Source: Bacteroidota bacterium | Lineage (GTDB): Bacteria; Bacteroidota; Bacteroidia; Cytophagales; Cyclobacteriaceae | Length of the DNA stretch: 64,000 nt | Direction of reading: 5' to 3' | Assembly (NCBI GenBank): GCA_018267195.1 | Contig: JAFDYY010000002.1 | Coordinates: 62,001-126,000, forward strand | In this document: piece by piece, positions 54,644 through 62,817 of the stretch | Numbering within the stretch: the stretch's first letter is position 1 | How the letters are laid out: each line of letters begins with the position of its first letter | Translations under genes and position numbers: made by a program | The notes under the pieces: generated by a model | What the model was told of the DNA's origin: nothing | Database searches by the model: none | The model's input: only the letters and a program-made list of their open reading frames with translations

Positions 54644-55975
54644 ATGATGAAGACAGCACAAATAAATTTCAACGGTTGGGGGCTCGTAACAAGCCTTGTT
54701 TTGGTCGCACTTTTTTTTCAAAGTACAACAGCCCAGCCCAAGTATGTACCCACCCCCGAAAACCTGAAAAACCGGGCGTGGTTTCAGCAAGCCCGTTTCG
54801 GACTGTTTATCCATTGGGGTGTGTACAGCGTGTTGGGCGATGGCGAATGGGCGATGAATAACCAACAAATTTCAATTCAGAATTATGAAAAGCTTCCTTC
54901 TTTTTTTAACCCGACTGAATTTAACCCGGCCGAGTGGGTGCAACTGGCCAAAGAAGCCGGCATGAAATACATTACCATTACCAGCAAACACCACGATGGG
55001 TTTGCTATGTTCGATTCCAAAATTTCAGACTACACCATCGTAAAAAAAACACCGTATGGAAAAGACGTACTGAAAATGCTGGCCGATGAATGTGCGAAGC
55101 AAGGAATTAAATTATTTTTCTATCATTCCCAATTAGACTGGCATCACCCCGATTATTTTCCACGCGGATTTACGGGCGGCAGCTACACCGGCCGCGAAGA
55201 AAAAGGCGACTGGTACAAGTATCTTGATTATATGGATGGGCAGCTAACCGAGTTACTTACCCACTATGGGCCGGTAGCCGGTATTTGGTTTGATGGCATG
55301 TGGGATAAAAAAGAGGCAGACTGGCGGTTGGCCAAAACGTATTCACTCATCCATCAACTTCAGCCCGGTGTGCTGGTGGGCAGCAACCACCACCGCCCGC
55401 CATACGAGGGCGAAGATTTTCAGATGTTTGAAAAAGATTTGCCCGGCCACAATACCACCGGCTTTGCCCCCGAACAAAAAGTGGGCGACTTGCCCGGAGA
55501 AATATGCGAAACCATTAACAACTCGTGGGGCTTTAACCTGAAAGACGATCACCACAAAAGTAAAAAAGAGTTAATCCAATATTTGGTAAAGGCGGCTGGC
55601 TACAACGTTAATTTTTTGCTGAACGTAGGCCCGATGCCCAACGGAAAAATTCAACCTGAACACAAAGCGGCATTAAAGGAAGTAGGCGAGTGGTTAAAGA
55701 TTTATGGCGAAACCATTTACGGCACACAAGGCGGCCCGCTCAGCCCGCGCACGTGGGGGATCATGACACAAAAAGAAAATAAAATATATGTGCACATTTT
55801 AAACTGGGCAGACGAAACACTCACCCTTCCACACGTGGGCAAGAAGATAAAATCAGTTAAACTGTTTAAAGACAAAACCGTCTTAAAGTTTACCGAAAAT
55901 GATTTTGGCGTGAGCATCCGGATACCGAATGCGATGCACGATGAGATTGATACGGTGGTGGAGATAGATTGGTAA
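54644..55975 (+). CDS. Alpha-L-fucosidase, GH29
   Basis: The 443-residue exported enzyme removes terminal fucose from glycans. A signal peptide (about 1-30, ending FFQSTTAQ) precedes the GH29 core: RFGLFIHWGVYSVLGDGEWAMN, KYITITSKHHDGFAMF and the nucleophile Asp in GPVAGIWFDGMWDKK. The C-terminal beta domain is short. The ATG at 54644 is used over 54602, because it begins the signal peptide. It is divergent from pepP and has no other carbohydrate-use genes near it. Confidence 0.94.
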   Translation: MMKTAQINFNGWGLVTSLVLVALFFQSTTAQPKYVPTPENLKNRAWFQQARFGLFIHWGVYSVLGDGEWAMNNQQISIQNYEKLPSFFNPTEFNPAEWVQLAKEAGMKYITITSKHHDGFAMFDSKISDYTIVKKTPYGKDVLKMLADECAKQGIKLFFYHSQLDWHHPDYFPRGFTGGSYTGREEKGDWYKYLDYMDGQLTELLTHYGPVAGIWFDGMWDKKEADWRLAKTYSLIHQLQPGVLVGSNHHRPPYEGEDFQMFEKDLPGHNTTGFAPEQKVGDLPGEICETINNSWGFNLKDDHHKSKKELIQYLVKAAGYNVNFLLNVGPMPNGKIQPEHKAALKEVGEWLKIYGETIYGTQGGPLSPRTWGIMTQKENKIYVHILNWADETLTLPHVGKKIKSVKLFKDKTVLKFTENDFGVSIRIPNAMHDEIDTVVEIDW

Positions 55976-56027
55976 GATTATGGTAAGATACCTATTGGTG
56001 GGGATGGTGTGAAAACTAACTTGATAC

Positions 56028-56035
56028 TAAATTTG
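56028..56035 (+). promoter_or_regulatory. -7 promoter motif upstream of the 56062 gene
   Basis: TAAATTTG is a perfect TAnnTTTG match 26 bp before the ATG. A convincing TTG at -33 is not seen. It suggests that the 56062 gene and the histidine kinase start a new transcription unit. Confidence 0.4.
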
Positions 56036-56061
56036 ATCTCCAACGCTAAACTTCGCAAACG

Positions 56062-56661
56062 ATGAAAAAAAAATCCTCACCCGTTGATTGGGATAAGACT
56101 GACTTGGTGACTTGTGTCGATCTTAACCATACCACCCCTATAAGCAATGAATTTGAAGAGGTTTATCACTTCCTGTACGCTTCTCAGGTGTACCAAACCC
56201 TATTTGCCGTTTACGGGAAATTTGATTTTTCAGTTAAGGATCTTAAAGTAAAAGGAGTTGACCTGCAACTTCTTAACTACAACGGATTAATGAACGTTGG
56301 TTTTTGTGATGTAGAGACTAACGACATTCCAAACACCCGAAAAACGGAAGACTTTTACTTTGGAGTGCAAGGAGGGAGCAACAAAAGAAGTATTTACTTA
56401 GAGGTTACTGACCCAGCCGGAAACCCAACGGAAATTCAATTAACTAAAGGCAAGCACACGCGCATCGTGTTTTCACGCATATTGTATAAACTGCTAAATT
56501 TCAATCCAGCGGATGTAAACTCGGTTTGGTTCGATACGGAGTTTCACTCCCGAAGCGGAACGGAATACTACGACAATAATTTGCACCCGGGAATGGCCGG
56601 CAATAAATGGGTTTCGTCTCCACGATGCAGGGAAAGCTATGTGAATCTTATTTATCACTAA
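56062..56661 (+). CDS. Hypothetical protein upstream of a histidine kinase
   Basis: The 199-residue protein is not recognised. It is mixed alpha/beta, with YGKFDFSVKDLKVKGVDLQL, DFYFGVQGGSNKRSIYLEVTD and VWFDTEFHSRSGTEYYDNN. No signal peptide or membrane segment is seen. It sits directly before the kinase gene (12 bp or an overlap, depending on the kinase start), so a shared function is possible but unproven. Confidence 0.65.
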   Translation: MKKKSSPVDWDKTDLVTCVDLNHTTPISNEFEEVYHFLYASQVYQTLFAVYGKFDFSVKDLKVKGVDLQLLNYNGLMNVGFCDVETNDIPNTRKTEDFYFGVQGGSNKRSIYLEVTDPAGNPTEIQLTKGKHTRIVFSRILYKLLNFNPADVNSVWFDTEFHSRSGTEYYDNNLHPGMAGNKWVSSPRCRESYVNLIYH

Positions 56662-56672
56662 ATGCCATTACG

Positions 56673-58526
56673 TTGAAATGTTTTTTGCTTTTTGCCTGCG
56701 TTGTGCTCTGGCCGAAAAAATCGGTAGCAGATATAGAAAAGTATATTCTGCATTTAAACAACCTGCAATTTAATGAAGCCAGGCAGGAAGCGAACCTGGA
56801 GCGCAATTCGCTCCTTCGTTTTGAAATGTCCCAACTGGCCGATATTCTTTTTTACGAAGGCCAAATTGACAAAAACAAGTTTAGAGAATCCCCGGCAACA
56901 GATACGGACGAACCCACGTTATTTTTAATTCGCACGCTGAGCCAGGGATACATCAGTCTGTTTTATGACCGGGAGAGAGGAGATGCCTACAAAAATTTTT
57001 ACGAGGCTTACCAACATGCCAAAAAGGTTGGCAACCACTCTATGATTAAAATGTGCCTGCTGGCACTGCTTAAGTATTATAAATTTGAAATTTTTCAAAA
57101 CAGCAATTATCATTTAGTTTACCTCAAGCACTTTGAAAGTCTTCAGTCTGATTCCATCGATCATTTTTGGGTTATTATTTACAAAATGATTTTCTTAACT
57201 CAAACCTTTAACCGGGAAGATGAGTATTTTAAGCTAACACCGGCTATTGATGCGATAGAGCACACGCTGAACCCTGAAAGTCCATTGTTGACCTATGTTT
57301 TTTATGAAAAGGCCCTTCAATTTGATATTGAAAAAAAAACAGCAGAGGCCGTTATGTATTACCACAAAGCCATTAAACAGGCAAAAGATTATCCCTTCCT
57401 TCACTATCATCGTTTTAACGGGGCGCTGAGGTTGATGTTGATTGAAATCAATAAAAAAAAATATGATTCGGCCCGCCTCTATCTTACTTACGCACGCCAT
57501 GAGGTTAATATAGCTGATACGCTTACATCCAATATGAATTTAAATTTTTATGCTGCTTTTCTGATGAAAGCAGAAAAAAAATACGACAGTGCTTTCTATT
57601 TTCTTTGGAAGGGTAATTTACAAGAATTTCAAGTTGACTTTCGCAGAAATACGTTGGAAATAAACAGGCTTAACGTAGAGCTCGAAACTCACGAAAAAGA
57701 AAATGCCAACCTTCAATTAAAGCAAGAAGAAACCTGGCTTATTTCCGCCCTCATTATGTTGGCATTGCTTATGATGACAGGCTACTTAGTTTATAAGAAC
57801 CAGCAGTCCAAAGTCAAAATGCGTTTGCAGGAAAAAGAAGTACAAGCCATGAAATTAGAAAAGCGACTGAAGGATGAAGAAATTCATGGGATTGATTTGA
57901 TGATTGAAGGCCAGGAAAAAGAGCGGCAGCGCATGGCCAACGACCTGCACGACCACCTGGGCAGCACCCTTGCCACGCTGAAAATTTATTTTCAGAATCT
58001 GAAAATCAGACAAAAAAATCCGGAGACCGAACAGAACGAGTGGTTTCAGAAAACAGACGACCTGATAAAAGAAGCGTACCAAAAAGTGCGCTCCATCGCC
58101 CACGCCAGCTATGCCGGATTAGATGCCCAAGACGGTCTGTTGCCCGCCATCCAAAATTTTGCCGTTAAAGTATCGAATGCCAACAACCTTTCCATTGAAG
58201 TGGAAGAAAACGGCATGGATATACGGCTGGAAAATTCGCTCGAAATAACGATCTTCCGAATCATCCAGGAATTGATTACCAACATAATTAAATACGCCCA
58301 GGCCACCGAGGTGTTCATCCATTTAACCCGGCACGAAGATTCCATCAACGTAATGGTAGAAGACAATGGAGTAGGTTTTGATCTAACCCAAATAAAACCG
58401 CGCGAAACCATGGGGTTGTACTCCATCCAGAAACGAATTGAAAACCTGAGCGGCAGGGTTACCATTGATTCCATCCTTCAGAAAGGAACCACCGTAATAT
58501 TGGATATCCCCTTGCGCCATGATTAG
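56673..58526 (+). CDS. Membrane histidine kinase of the NarL/LuxR type (HisKA_3)
   Basis: If translation starts at TTG 56673 the protein is 617 residues and starts with a signal peptide (MKCFLLFACVVLWPKKSVA). An ATG at 56607 is also in frame but would overlap the previous gene by 55 bp. A periplasmic helical TPR-like region (about 30-345), one membrane helix (about 356-375), a coiled coil and a HisKA_3 domain follow. The phosphorylated His is about 426 in ANDLHDHLGSTLA. A HATPase_c domain has the G1 box in VEDNGVGFDL. It should phosphorylate a NarL-type regulator, but the adjacent regulator gene is cut short. Confidence 0.92.
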   Translation: MKCFLLFACVVLWPKKSVADIEKYILHLNNLQFNEARQEANLERNSLLRFEMSQLADILFYEGQIDKNKFRESPATDTDEPTLFLIRTLSQGYISLFYDRERGDAYKNFYEAYQHAKKVGNHSMIKMCLLALLKYYKFEIFQNSNYHLVYLKHFESLQSDSIDHFWVIIYKMIFLTQTFNREDEYFKLTPAIDAIEHTLNPESPLLTYVFYEKALQFDIEKKTAEAVMYYHKAIKQAKDYPFLHYHRFNGALRLMLIEINKKKYDSARLYLTYARHEVNIADTLTSNMNLNFYAAFLMKAEKKYDSAFYFLWKGNLQEFQVDFRRNTLEINRLNVELETHEKENANLQLKQEETWLISALIMLALLMMTGYLVYKNQQSKVKMRLQEKEVQAMKLEKRLKDEEIHGIDLMIEGQEKERQRMANDLHDHLGSTLATLKIYFQNLKIRQKNPETEQNEWFQKTDDLIKEAYQKVRSIAHASYAGLDAQDGLLPAIQNFAVKVSNANNLSIEVEENGMDIRLENSLEITIFRIIQELITNIIKYAQATEVFIHLTRHEDSINVMVEDNGVGFDLTQIKPRETMGLYSIQKRIENLSGRVTIDSILQKGTTVILDIPLRHD

Positions 58527-58602
58527 GATAGTGATAGCCGAAGACCACAACGCCCTCATTGATAGGATCCGTTCCTTTCTAGAGCACGAAGAGGATATCT
58601 GA
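58519..58602 (+). pseudogene. Response regulator receiver domain, truncated remnant
   Basis: Starting inside the kinase's last codons, ATG at 58519 encodes MIRIVIAEDHNALIDRIRSF and seven more residues before TGA at 58600-58602. This is the start of a CheY/NarL-type receiver with the acidic-pocket pair ED. No phosphoacceptor Asp, switch residues or DNA-binding domain follow, so the gene is a 27-codon remnant. Sequence resembling a regulator ends at the TGA. The matching kinase is intact. Confidence 0.8.
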
Positions 58603-58755
58603 TTAAGTGAGTATAGGGCAAAAGGAGAATTTTAGGAATGCTTTGAGCATGAAAAAGAATTATAAACACCAACGATCGCAAAAGGGTTAAAGGTTAAAAA
58701 CTTAAAGGCGTTTTAAAAAAAATATAAAATGGCAAACGGGTTGATGATAGCAAGC
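58603..58755. other. Non-coding spacer between receiver remnant and toxin remnant
   Basis: A 153-bp A/T-rich stretch with no gene on either strand. It begins where the regulator sequence stops and ends at the toxin stop codon, so it may contain the rearrangement junction. A short direct repeat of ggttaaaggtt type is visible near 58685. Confidence 0.6.
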
Positions 58756-59034
58756 TTAAGGAAAGTGCTGATAGATTTTTTTACGAGAAAGGAAACGCAG
58801 AAGCCATATAGTGTTGTCCCTTATTACAGCACCTATCCTGTATGATGCACGGGGAGTCATTACTTTTATTCTGTAATGAGTCGTATAGCCTCACAAACGT
58901 TTCAGTCCGGTAATGTGGCTTAGGTCTTGCGCCAATTCTATCTGCTTGATTTTATCCTGAAGCGCCTCCAAAAGTACAACATCCGAAATGCCTGCTACAT
59001 CGCGGTTAAAAGTACCCTTGGTGTAAACCCTCAT
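58756..59034 (-). pseudogene. RelE/ParE-type toxin, interrupted by one in-frame stop
   Basis: The frame from ATG 59034 to TAA 58756 is 93 codons with one internal TGA at codon 48 (58893-58891). Before the stop it encodes MRVYTKGTFNRDVAGISDVV and 27 further residues, and after it YRIGAVIRDNTIWLLRFLSR and the tail KKIYQHFP. Both sides match one RelE-superfamily toxin, so this is a single gene with a point nonsense mutation (a CGA to TGA change would explain it). Its ATG overlaps the antitoxin stop, as in an intact module. Confidence 0.8.
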
Positions 59035-59255
59035 TTTTTCAGTGCTTTGATTTGTGCACCTAATTGCTTTTTGAGAATTTTGATGGGAAGGCTTCTTTTT
59101 TCTTTCATGGCTTTGGTGATTAACTCACCCAGGAGCATGTCCTCCAGATTGCTACCCCTGAGCAGTTTAGGAGCCGTACTGCGGTCTTTGATGAGTTTTG
59201 TGGCTGCATCGGCCTCGCGCTTGTTCTTAAATCGGGCAATCAATATTTCGCTCAT
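59031..59255 (-). CDS. Antitoxin partner of the RelE-type toxin
   Basis: The 74-residue basic protein precedes and overlaps the toxin start by 3 bp, the usual order antitoxin then toxin. It has helical character and basic residues (ARFKNKREADAATKLIKD, MLLGELITKAMKEKRSLPIK), but no standard RelB or HTH motif is clear. With the toxin interrupted, this gene may persist as an orphan antitoxin or could neutralise related toxins elsewhere. Confidence 0.7.
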   Translation of the reverse strand: MSEILIARFKNKREADAATKLIKDRSTAPKLLRGSNLEDMLLGELITKAMKEKRSLPIKILKKQLGAQIKALKK

Positions 59256-59283
59256 GATTGATAAAAAATTGACTTTTGATATC

Positions 59284-59291
59284 CAAAGATA
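59284..59291 (-). promoter_or_regulatory. -7 promoter motif of the toxin-antitoxin remnant
   Basis: On the minus strand this reads TATCTTTG, a perfect TAnnTTTG match 28 bp before the antitoxin ATG. A TTG lies 16 bp further upstream, slightly closer than usual. Confidence 0.5.
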
Positions 59292-59401
59292 AAAAATTTA
59301 CAATCATCAACCCCATACACGCAAGGCCATGATATCGATGGAACCCGCCTGTAATTTCTCAGCAGTGTCGGTCTTTGCCAGTGTTCTTCATCGACAAATA
59401 G

Positions 59402-59431
59402 TGTGTGCCCGTCAGGTTGGAAGACCTGACG
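59402..59431. repeat. Palindromic repeat copy A
   Basis: CGTCAGGT (59410-59417) and ACCTGACG (59424-59431) form a perfect 8-bp stem with a 6-nt loop. Its first 16 bases (59402-59417, TGTGTGCCCGTCAGGT) recur exactly at 60746-60761. Placed between an uninformative 59292-59401 stretch and the IS21 remnant. Confidence 0.7.
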
Positions 59432-59437
59432 CAACCC

Positions 59438-59587
59438 GAATCTAAAAAAATCTCTGTAATCGGTAAACAAACGGTGGCTGATGATGTGTTGGATCGTATC
59501 GTCCACAAAGACCATCGGGTAGAATTAAAGGGTGATTCACTTCGAAAAAATTTACTAAAAAAATTGAAAAAAAGCCCAGATCAGTAA
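59438..59587 (+). pseudogene. IstB C-terminal fragment of an IS21-family element
   Basis: This frame encodes the last 49 residues of an IstB-type helper ATPase, including KQTVADDVLDRIVHKDHRVE and LKGDSLRKNLLKKLKK, then TAA. The pattern DxxLDRxVHxxHRxELKGxSLRK is the IstB C-terminus. The ATPase domain and IstA are missing. It is followed by the element's terminal repeats, so this is the right end of a decayed IS21-like insertion sequence. Confidence 0.7.
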
Positions 59588-59633
59588 CTTTACAGTACTG
59601 ATTTTGGCAGCACAATTTTTGACATCAACTAGG

Positions 59634-59685
59634 GGTGGTCAATTTGCTCCGGAAACAGGTGGTCAACTTTGCCGGATTTTGCAAT
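59634..59685 (+). mobile_element. IS21-like terminal repeats (right end)
   Basis: Two similar tandem units are seen: GGTGGTCAATTTGCTCCGGA (59634-59653) and GGTGGTCAACTTTGCCGGA (59658-59676). They lie 46 bp after the IstB stop, where IS21-family elements carry repeated transposase-binding ends. The exact outer border and any target duplication cannot be fixed without an intact copy. Confidence 0.6.
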
Positions 59686-59696
59686 AGAAAACAAAT

Positions 59697-60572
59697 ATGA
59701 AAATTCTAATTTCTTTTTTTGCCTTTTTGGTATTTACGCAAAGCCATGCGCAAAAAGCGGATACCATTGTGACCATGAGCGGCTCAATAATATGCAGCAT
59801 CAAAGAAGTTTCGCCTGAGATTATTGCCTACACTAATCCCAACGAAAGCGTAATTTATAAAATAGAGAAAGGCGCTGTTGCATGGATTTCATTTGGCACC
59901 GGCCGAAAGGAAAAATTCAATGATCTCAAATCTTTGGCTAACATATCAGACCCAAGCAATTGGGAAAAAGTAGATGTAGCCTCTGCTGAATACGAAACCA
60001 GAGGGCTTCATAAAATTGATGTGATTACCGTAAAAGCTACCGGTACTACACAGTACTCCAGCGCCAACCATGTGCAAAACCGGGCGTATGAAAAATTGAA
60101 AAAGGCCACTGCACTTTTGGGGGGCAACTTGGTTTACCTCAATACGAACCAGGCGTTTCAATCAAACAATGTACCCACCGGTATTGTCAAAAATTATCGT
60201 GCGCAAATCTCGGGAGAAGTTTATTGTTCGCAATTGATAGATACGGCCGCATTCCGGGCGGAATTGACCAACGGAAGAAATTATACACTGATTATTAAAA
60301 TAGGCATGCGGTTGAATGATGCTGATATTCACAATTTTGATTTGGTAAATAATGGTACATCACCAAAAAAATTCCAAGTAAACTTGCCTAATTTTACTAC
60401 AGAAAAAGGATTTGCCTATTTCTCATTGCCTGCCAAACTGTTGGGATTGGGGAGCGCGCATGAAATGATTAAATGTCGTGTGCTGAGATTTGATCAAAAT
60501 AGAATCGTGATGGCGTACCGTAAAAGCGCAAGCATTTACAATTTTGCTTTTATCCGAAAGGGCGATAATTAA
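59697..60572 (+). CDS. Hypothetical exported protein
   Basis: The 291-residue protein has a signal peptide (about 1-19, VFTQSHAQ) and a small N-terminal domain like those that read a metal or lipid surface (DTIVTMSGSIICSIKEV, YKIEKGAVAWISFGTGRKEK). A longer region (about 95-285) is of unknown fold. It begins only 12 bp after the IS21 end, so its promoter may lie in the element. Function unknown. Confidence 0.65.
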   Translation: MKILISFFAFLVFTQSHAQKADTIVTMSGSIICSIKEVSPEIIAYTNPNESVIYKIEKGAVAWISFGTGRKEKFNDLKSLANISDPSNWEKVDVASAEYETRGLHKIDVITVKATGTTQYSSANHVQNRAYEKLKKATALLGGNLVYLNTNQAFQSNNVPTGIVKNYRAQISGEVYCSQLIDTAAFRAELTNGRNYTLIIKIGMRLNDADIHNFDLVNNGTSPKKFQVNLPNFTTEKGFAYFSLPAKLLGLGSAHEMIKCRVLRFDQNRIVMAYRKSASIYNFAFIRKGDN

Positions 60573-60745
60573 AGGGCATCTCTAAAAACCTGTTTTTAAA
60601 TTTTTCATTTTCTAGTTGGCGTGATTTCCGCTGCTCAACCCCTGCTAAATCGCGATCCTAAACTTTGCTGATTTTTTTTCATCCAATTAGGATGATGATT
60701 TGGCTTGCCAGCCTACAGACTCTTCAAGTTCACTTTTATCTGTGT
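60573..60745. other. Spacer without a recognisable gene
   Basis: This 173-bp A/T-rich spacer after the exported protein contains a short AAAAAC/GTTTTT palindrome (about 60585-60598) that could be a weak terminator. No gene is seen on either strand, and it may be old mobile-element debris. Confidence 0.4.
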
Positions 60746-60779
60746 TGTGTGCCCGTCAGGTCTTCCGACCTGGCCGGCA
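60746..60779. repeat. Palindromic repeat copy B
   Basis: Begins with the same 16 bases as copy A (60746-60761). TGCCCGTCAGGTC (60750-60762) and GACCTGGCCGGCA (60767-60779) form an imperfect stem with two mismatches and a 4-nt loop. It lies 14 bp after the S41 peptidase stop, where it could also affect that transcript's 3' end. Confidence 0.7.
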
Positions 60780-60793
60780 CAGAAAACAGTTGT

Positions 60794-61864
60794 CTAACGG
60801 TTGAGATATTGCAACGCATACTCCAGCAACACATCTTTACCTTGTAGCAGCTCAATCTTCGTTGCTACTTTATATTCATCGGGTGCAGTGCCTATGCCTT
60901 CATAACTTTTTCCGTTTGCTGCGCGGTAATCGCCAACCGATAAACTTATCATCCAGCCATTGGGCAATTCAAAAGTGGGATTATCGGAATACGAACCTGC
61001 AGTAGTATCGCCCAACACTCTTACATTGCTTAACTCGTGCATCGCCAATAAAAAAGTTTCACCGGCACTTTGCGTAAAGACGGAACTCAAAACGACCACC
61101 TGCCCGGTGTAGGTCATTGGCTGTGGTTGCACATACCATGTAAGCGAATGTGTAAAATCTGTAGTGTTTTCTCCATTTCGTTTTTTGGTTATGAGGTAAG
61201 ACTTGCGCTCATTGGCAAAACACCCGGCTATGTATTGCGACACTGCGTCCATTCCTCCATAAAATGCACGCACATCTACCACAATAGCCTTGCATGCTTG
61301 TAGCTCAGTGAGCACGCGCGGCATTATTTTTTTTATGGTTTTCATCGCATCGGTTCCGTTGATGTTGATGTAGCCAATATTTCCATTCAACATGCCGTAG
61401 TGAACATTGGGCGAGGTGTCTTTCCAATGTTGAACATATTTTTTTACAGCTTCTGCTGAGTAATCTTCTTGCACCTTATAAATTTTAGAAACGCCATCTT
61501 TACGTTTTAACAACCCGCCCGGAAATACGGGCAAGAACCCTGTTGCCGTTGTAGGGTATAAATTCACATGATTATCGCCCAGCAATAAAATCATTTCACC
61601 AAACAATTGGTACAGTTCCTCTTCCGATGTTGTAGCTGTTACTCTATTTCTATACAGGTTACCCACGCTGTCCCAATTCAATTTTTTAACTTTAAACAAA
61701 CCGTAGTGGTTGTTAAACAATTTCCAAAAGGCTTCAAATGTAACTTGCGGCTCGGGCACTTGCGGTTTTACTTTTTTTTGCTTTGCAATACTTTGGTGCG
61801 TTGCCAACAAACTGACGATAAGCAGAACTGAGTATATTTTTTTTAATATCGATTTCATTTTCAT
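60794..61864 (-). CDS. S41-family peptidase
   Basis: The 356-residue exported protein has a signal peptide (about 1-28, LATHQSIAKQKK) and a tail-specific protease/C-terminal processing domain. The nucleophile Ser is in SVFTQSAGETFLLAMHE and the PDZ-like region is short. The Lys base may lie further on in the TTAGSYSDNPTF segment, which is not fully typical. Such enzymes trim C-termini of periplasmic proteins. It follows copy B and has no operon partner. Confidence 0.85.
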   Translation of the reverse strand: MKMKSILKKIYSVLLIVSLLATHQSIAKQKKVKPQVPEPQVTFEAFWKLFNNHYGLFKVKKLNWDSVGNLYRNRVTATTSEEELYQLFGEMILLLGDNHVNLYPTTATGFLPVFPGGLLKRKDGVSKIYKVQEDYSAEAVKKYVQHWKDTSPNVHYGMLNGNIGYININGTDAMKTIKKIMPRVLTELQACKAIVVDVRAFYGGMDAVSQYIAGCFANERKSYLITKKRNGENTTDFTHSLTWYVQPQPMTYTGQVVVLSSVFTQSAGETFLLAMHELSNVRVLGDTTAGSYSDNPTFELPNGWMISLSVGDYRAANGKSYEGIGTAPDEYKVATKIELLQGKDVLLEYALQYLNR

Positions 61865-61884
61865 ATTGATTGATGTTACAAATT

Positions 61885-62733
61885 TTAAAATTGATGAAAG
61901 GCATTAGCCGTAAACGAATGTGTTACCGCATACATTTTTTGGGGAACGGTAATTTGATAGCCGTTCAGTTCATAGTTCACGCCTGTTACCCAATTTGCAT
62001 TAATCTGATAAGTGTAGCCCACATTAACCGATGGGGCCAAATAACTTGACAAACCAACCCATTGCTTGTTTTGAAAAAAGCCTTGCCATAAATTTTTATC
62101 AGGCTGTGAAACGGTGTTGTAATAAGGCAAGCGTGTTAATTGTGTAAGCACTGGCAATTTAAAAGAAGCAAATAATACGTGGGTATTATCAATGCGATGT
62201 TGAACACAACCTTCGGGGCTGAAACTTAGCGCATTAAAAATACCTGCGGTGGTCCAGCCTTGCGGATAAAATAACTCGTTTGATATTCGGCCGCCAGCCG
62301 CTACCCGAAACGTGGAGTTTTGTGTGGATTGAATTTTATAGAACGCGCCCACCGATATTTTACCCGAAAGAAATGAGCCGCCCACAGGAAATTTTTTATC
62401 TTCTTTTTCTCCCGTCAATTTTTCTTCCTGAAAGTAAATGATCCGTTTGGCAAAACGTTTTGACTTTGTGCTGCCAACTTTAATATCAATATCAAAAGCA
62501 AATAGTAAGTGGTTAGTTTCTAATTGATACAAAAGTTTCACCACTTTGGGTTTGCTCTGATAAGTTAATGGCGATACCTGCCGGTCTGCATAAGTTACTG
62601 AGCCTATACCTATGGCTATACCAATCCGGTTTTCGCGGGCCATCCAAGGAATACGGTTTGCTTCTTGACAAATGCCTGCTTGTGAAAGCATTGCTAAAAA
62701 AAAGAGAACAAGTAAAATGGATGGATACTTCAT
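61885..62733 (-). CDS. Hypothetical exported protein, likely beta-barrel
   Basis: The 282-residue protein has a signal peptide (about 1-20, MLSQAGICQ) and alternating strand patterns with aromatic ends (FKLPVLTQLTRLPYYNTV, VNVGYTYQINANWVTGVNYE, AVTHSFTANAFHQF), like small outer-membrane barrels. It ends with Phe, as outer membrane proteins often do. The ATG at 62733 is preferred over 62817 because it begins the signal peptide. It follows the AraC-type regulator gene, which may control it. Function unknown. Confidence 0.7.
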   Translation of the reverse strand: MKYPSILLVLFFLAMLSQAGICQEANRIPWMARENRIGIAIGIGSVTYADRQVSPLTYQSKPKVVKLLYQLETNHLLFAFDIDIKVGSTKSKRFAKRIIYFQEEKLTGEKEDKKFPVGGSFLSGKISVGAFYKIQSTQNSTFRVAAGGRISNELFYPQGWTTAGIFNALSFSPEGCVQHRIDNTHVLFASFKLPVLTQLTRLPYYNTVSQPDKNLWQGFFQNKQWVGLSSYLAPSVNVGYTYQINANWVTGVNYELNGYQITVPQKMYAVTHSFTANAFHQF

Positions 62734-62817
62734 GTTGTAAAATGTTTTTTTGCAAAAGAACGGAAACCGATAAGAAAGTTGCTTTTTCAAAGGCCTGAAG
62801 TGTCCAGACCAATCCAT

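Noticed and set aside
58891..58893. TGA as a recoded or selenocysteine codon in the toxin
   Set aside because: TGA is used as an ordinary stop in other genes here (for example the VanX-like gene), RelE toxins have no selenocysteine, and a C-to-T nonsense change is simpler.
59252..59515. Minus-strand frame of 87 residues near the IS21 remnant
   Set aside because: It overlaps the antitoxin promoter, the palindromic repeat and the IstB remnant, and no family match is visible.
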